Shown piece by piece: positions 60,923 to 64,000 of a DNA stretch of 64,000 nucleotides. The notes below the pieces were generated by a model. It made no database searches, was not told the origin of the DNA, and was given only the letters and a program-made list of their open reading frames with translations. The stretch is taken from contig CAZWDS010000002.1 of the NCBI GenBank assembly GCA_964632495.1, positions 1-64,000 on the forward strand, written 5' to 3'. Source of the DNA: CALKXV01 sp964632495. GTDB taxonomy: Bacteria > Pseudomonadota > Alphaproteobacteria > Rhodobacterales > Rhodobacteraceae. Positions within the stretch are counted from its first letter, which is position 1, and each line of letters begins with the position of its first letter. A program made the translations under genes and the position numbers.

Positions 60923-62785
60923 CTAAAAGCGGTAGTGGTCCAACTCGCGATACCCAAGCGGATTGGTCGCGGCGGCGCCTGTGATGCTTTCTGCGATGTG
61001 GCGGGCCATGATCGCGCTGGCCATAGAGGTGCCGGCCATGCGTACCGAGCCACGTCCCTGCCGTGTTGTGGCCATTGGGCCGCCAAGCCCGCGCGAGACT
61101 TCGGCGGCAGGTGCGAAGGGGCCGGGCAGGGGCGGTGTGCTTTGGCCGATGGGAAGACCTGCAAAGCGATAGGGGCGGTTGCCATAGCTTTCGCGCCCTG
61201 AAATCACGGTGACCGGCGCGCCCGTTGTCGCAATGACAGACAATGTGCCGTCGCGGCGCATGCCCGAAGGTGCCATGGCGCTTTCCACCAGAAAATCACC
61301 ATAGCCGTCGCGGGATTGATAGCCGGGGTCCCGAATCCAGCTTTGCCGTCCGGCGGATTTCAGACCGGCCAGCGTGTTGTCGCGCGCCACCCAGAACAAA
61401 AGAGGCGTGGTGCCCGTGCCTTTCGCGGTCAGGTGCCAAAGGCCCGAGGGGGCTTCGGGTTCGTCCGGTTTCCAGCTTGAGGTTGGATAGATGCCAACCA
61501 CCAGATGGGTGCCAAGGTTGTGAAGCTGTGCGATCCGTTTGCCGTCTGTTTCCAGATGAATACGCTCGCCAGTTGCCGGAAGCGCGGCGGCGCCGCCGCC
61601 GGTTGCGCCGGGGGGATGAAGCGTGATTTCGGTGACGTCAGGCGGTTGGCCCGAGGTCTCGCTCCAAATTTCAACAAAGCTGGCGGTGCGGTCTTCGGGG
61701 GGAAGGGACCAAAGCAACTGGGTTGCGGCGGACGGGATCGCGCGGGCGTGGGGACGGTCTTGCAGATGGTTGCCAGCCGGCAGCGTCAGGTCTGTGGACC
61801 GTGTGGCCGTGTTTGGACCTGCAGCTTTTGCTGTGATCGCGTTTAAGGCTTCTGCAGTGGGATGTGTGCCATCGTGCGGGCCGCCCAGAAAACCCATTGA
61901 GGCATTGGCCACCAAGGGGACGGCGTCGTCGCCAGAGGTGCGCGACAGGACGTAAGAGGCCGCGCCAATCACGGCCAGACCGTATGTGAGGGGTCCGTGG
62001 AACACCGCGCCTGACGTGTCGCTGACCACCGAAACAGGCAATTCGACACCATAGATCGCGATGTCATCATTGGCGGTATCGCGCGGTGCGCCAGCCATCA
62101 AATCCAGAACGGTCGTGCCGTGTCCGGACCGGAGCGACCAAAGATCGGTTTCGCCTGCGGGTGGTCCGGTGAATTCGGCGTAGACAGCCGCTTCGTCCAG
62201 ACCGCCGTTCGTCCAGTGTTTGGCAATCAGCGCGTCGATATCGGCACGCAGCAACAGCGTTCCTGCCCGTAAAATGGAGCTGTAAGGGCCAGGTTTTTTG
62301 AGCGCACGGCCCTGAACCCAGAGCATTTCAAAGCGCGTGGTATCCGGGCCGCCCGCGATCGTTTTGCGAAACCGCGTGTTGACGAAAGCGATCGAGGTGT
62401 CGATGCACCCCATAGCCAGTTTTGCGGTTCCGGGCGAAACGGCGGCGCTTAGCGCAGTTTTCTGTGCGCTCCGCCCTGAGGTCGTTTCGTCAAATGCGCC
62501 GTCCGGAAAGATTGGCCCGACAGCTTGTGTGACGTGGCCCGCGGGCAAAGCGCCGGGGATCAGGGATGCGGTGTCGCCAAGATCATGCAGGAAGGTGCCC
62601 AGAGCATCGGCGGGCGGCGTGCCCCCGCCAATCGCGTCCATGGCCGTAGACAGCAGCGTTTCACCTGCCGCCAGCTCAAACAGCGAATAGTGCTGTGAAA
62701 CGGCCGGATCACGTTGCATGTCAACGAAAGGCGCGCCCAGCATAGCTGGGCCAAACGCTTCGGGAGCGGTCCATGTGGCGGGCAT
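60923..62785 (-). CDS. S8 family (subtilisin-like) serine peptidase
   Basis: A 620-residue protein without a signal peptide. The triad fits Asp129 (GCIDTSIAF), His222 (RSGHGTTVLDLMAG) and Ser587 (AGTSMASAIMA), with oxyanion Asn294 (VANASMGF). The first 120 residues are a leader or propeptide-like region, and an unusually long ~290-residue insertion lies between Asn294 and Ser587. ATG 62785 is fixed by GGAGGAG located at the end of the upstream gene. It starts one base after the PAP2 stop, so the two proteins are made together. Confidence 0.82.
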   Translation of the reverse strand: MPATWTAPEAFGPAMLGAPFVDMQRDPAVSQHYSLFELAAGETLLSTAMDAIGGGTPPADALGTFLHDLGDTASLIPGALPAGHVTQAVGPIFPDGAFDETTSGRSAQKTALSAAVSPGTAKLAMGCIDTSIAFVNTRFRKTIAGGPDTTRFEMLWVQGRALKKPGPYSSILRAGTLLLRADIDALIAKHWTNGGLDEAAVYAEFTGPPAGETDLWSLRSGHGTTVLDLMAGAPRDTANDDIAIYGVELPVSVVSDTSGAVFHGPLTYGLAVIGAASYVLSRTSGDDAVPLVANASMGFLGGPHDGTHPTAEALNAITAKAAGPNTATRSTDLTLPAGNHLQDRPHARAIPSAATQLLWSLPPEDRTASFVEIWSETSGQPPDVTEITLHPPGATGGGAAALPATGERIHLETDGKRIAQLHNLGTHLVVGIYPTSSWKPDEPEAPSGLWHLTAKGTGTTPLLFWVARDNTLAGLKSAGRQSWIRDPGYQSRDGYGDFLVESAMAPSGMRRDGTLSVIATTGAPVTVISGRESYGNRPYRFAGLPIGQSTPPLPGPFAPAAEVSRGLGGPMATTRQGRGSVRMAGTSMASAIMARHIAESITGAAATNPLGYRELDHYRF

Positions 62786-62786
62786 G

Positions 62787-63905
62787 TTATTCCCACTCCT
62801 CCAGCGCTTTCCTGTGCGCAAATTTCAGCTCGGATGGCGTTGAGCCGGGCAGGACGTCCATCGAGGTGGTGCCATCAAGCCAGCCGGGCAGATCGTCCGC
62901 GATCACCGCCTCACGCGCTTCGGCAAACTTGCCAAGCGTGAAGTCGACGGTGTTCATTTTGTCGGGCGTCACCGTGAAATGATGTGCTGTGATGCCACCG
63001 CCGTTGGCGACCGTGTTTTCGCCCGCAAGACGGCGCCAGAAAATCTGACCGACCGTGATGCCCAAAAGGAAACCAGCCATGCTTTCGAACGGGAAATGCA
63101 CACCCGCCACATGACGGTTCAGCGCGACCCGTGCGGCCGTACGCATCAGATAATTGTCGGTGTGGATCGTTTCGTGATCGGTTTTGCCGGACAACCGCGA
63201 CAGAACGTAAGCCATCGCCGAAACTTCGACCGAATGGCCAGACGGCAGCGAAGAATGCTGCGGTGTCTGGATCATCGGCGCCGTTTCAGGGCATACCTGC
63301 ACCGGACGCGGCGTTGTCATTTCATGTTTCACCTGACTGTGGATGACCGTGCAGGCATCTTTGACCGACCGCAGGACCTCCAGTGTCCAGCCGTGGCTTA
63401 CATCGTGCATCCGCACTGTGCCGCCCAAGAACGACAAAACATCATCTTGTTGAAGCACGATTTCGGTGACGCGCTCGGCGCGCAAGTCGGCGGCGGCCAA
63501 GACGAAGGGCACTTGATCGTGCAGGATCTTGTGCGACGTTGGACGTTGCAACGTGAAGATCGTGCTAGAATTGAATTTAACCTCAACTTCGGTTGGCGAT
63601 TTGGTGATCTTGAGGCCAGCGCGAAGTTTCTCGACAAGCAAAATGCGCGTGTAACGCGGGTTGGTGTTGTCGATCCGCTTGACCGGGCCGGGGCCCAAAT
63701 CAGGCGACAAAAGGGTCACCGTCGCGGGATCGATAATGCCTTCGTTGGCAAGCGTCAAAGTGCCGGACAAACCCGGCGAACTTGGGCTTCCGGGCGTAGA
63801 GGTGCCGATACCTCCAATTCCGCCGATACCTCCTATTCCGCCTATGCCTCCAATCCCACCTATTCCGCCGATGCCGCCTATTCCGCCGATGCCGCCTATT
63901 CCGCC
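62787..63905 (-). CDS. PAP2/vanadium-haloperoxidase-like protein with Gly-Gly-Ile repeat, 5' end missing
   Basis: The frame is open from the terminal gap to the stop at 62787; 372 residues are visible. It begins with (GGI)11G, then a TSTPGSPSSPG linker, a ~130-residue beta-rich region, then a PAP2 core: Lys-x6-Arg-Pro (KHEMTTPRP), SLPSGHS, and NRHVAGVHFPFE, giving Arg and His ligands. The third motif has Asn and Glu where acid phosphatases have Ser and Asp, nearer to vanadium haloperoxidases. A TTG at 63770 is only an apparent start. Function unknown. Confidence 0.78.
   Translation of the reverse strand, partial: GGIGGIGGIGGIGGIGGIGGIGGIGGIGGIGGIGTSTPGSPSSPGLSGTLTLANEGIIDPATVTLLSPDLGPGPVKRIDNTNPRYTRILLVEKLRAGLKITKSPTEVEVKFNSSTIFTLQRPTSHKILHDQVPFVLAAADLRAERVTEIVLQQDDVLSFLGGTVRMHDVSHGWTLEVLRSVKDACTVIHSQVKHEMTTPRPVQVCPETAPMIQTPQHSSLPSGHSVEVSAMAYVLSRLSGKTDHETIHTDNYLMRTAARVALNRHVAGVHFPFESMAGFLLGITVGQIFWRRLAGENTVANGGGITAHHFTVTPDKMNTVDFTLGKFAEAREAVIADDLPGWLDGTTSMDVLPGSTPSELKFAHRKALEEWE
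63795..63905 (-). repeat. Tandem repeat encoding Gly-Gly-Ile
   Basis: Nine-base units (GGN-GGN-ATH on the minus strand) repeat about 11 times up to the N gap. Third positions vary (ATC/ATA/ATT), so selection on the peptide rather than recent DNA slippage is suggested. The repeat probably caused the assembly break. Confidence 0.9.
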
Positions 63906-64000
63906 NNNNNNNNNNNNNNNNNNNNNNNNNNNNNNNNNNNNNNNNNNNNNNNNNNNNNNNNNNNNNNNNNNNNNNNNNNNNNNNNNNNNNNNNNNNNNNN
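63906..64000. other. Assembly gap (N) at window end
   Basis: 95 N fill the end of the window, directly after the GGI repeat. Confidence 0.98.

Noticed and set aside
1..64000. CRISPR arrays, insertion sequences and prophage genes
   Set aside because: No regularly spaced direct repeats with unique spacers, no transposase and no phage structural genes were seen. The only tandem array is the GGI-coding repeat.

Overview
This window comes from the chromosome of a marine alphaproteobacterium of the family Rhodobacteraceae (Roseobacter group). The evidence is the high GC content, the TRAP transporter, the zwf-pgi pair, the yajC-secD-secF block with Mth938 and ccmAB genes beside it, the glpX-recJ block, DUF2842 and DUF6314 proteins, and the corrinoid activase and methyltransferase genes. 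It is draft sequence: 100 N at 43260-43359 and N from 63906 to the end.

Layout. 1-6169: a catabolic cluster with a TRAP transporter (binding protein cut by the window edge, small and large permeases), an enolase-superfamily enzyme and two phytanoyl-CoA-type dioxygenases. 6242-8672: an MFS carrier, a small membrane protein and an inositol-dehydrogenase-like enzyme behind a LacI-type operator. 8794-11986: mnmH (tRNA 2-selenouridine synthase) converging on a SelD fused to an FAD oxidoreductase. 12026-16105: an AttEFGH-like ABC exporter operon. 16196-19678: dnaE. 19746-26691: a divergon around a GntR regulator, with an SsuD-like monooxygenase, aldo/keto reductase and flavin reductase on one side and a Gfo/Idh oxidoreductase and a dimethylglycine-dehydrogenase-like flavoprotein on the other. 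26826-31065: a radical SAM gene, then zwf-pgi. 31069-38992: thioesterase, tRNA-Gly(CCC), a corrinoid-activating ASKHA protein, a CoA transferase, a methyltetrahydrofolate:corrinoid methyltransferase, RidA, GST and cyclase. 39088-44403: OsmC-TetR, amtB, purB, DUF6314 and bioY. 44545-50838: ccmAB, Mth938, TSUP permease, sulfotransferase, secF, secD and yajC. 51105-53363: an orphan GH88 glycosidase with a perfect 18-bp operator, a lower-GC ankyrin gene and tRNA-Glu. 53461-60773: recJ, glpX, GNAT, purA, DUF2842, DUF302, a membrane protein and hisA. 60923-63905: a subtilisin-like protease coupled to a PAP2/vanadium-haloperoxidase-like protein that carries a Gly-Gly-Ile repeat running into the terminal gap.

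Most of the window is ordinary housekeeping and catabolic Roseobacter sequence. The least familiar parts are the (GGI)n-PAP2/S8 pair, the monooxygenase divergon (its three-enzyme arm resembles the core of sulfoquinovose-monooxygenase operons), the dioxygenase/enolase/TRAP cluster, and two families of dispersed hairpin repeats at gene ends (four and three copies). Four palindromic operators and one direct-repeat operator can be read by eye, at 8690, 22334, 27958, 39047 and 51037. Assignments rest on motif recognition and gene context; no database search was possible.
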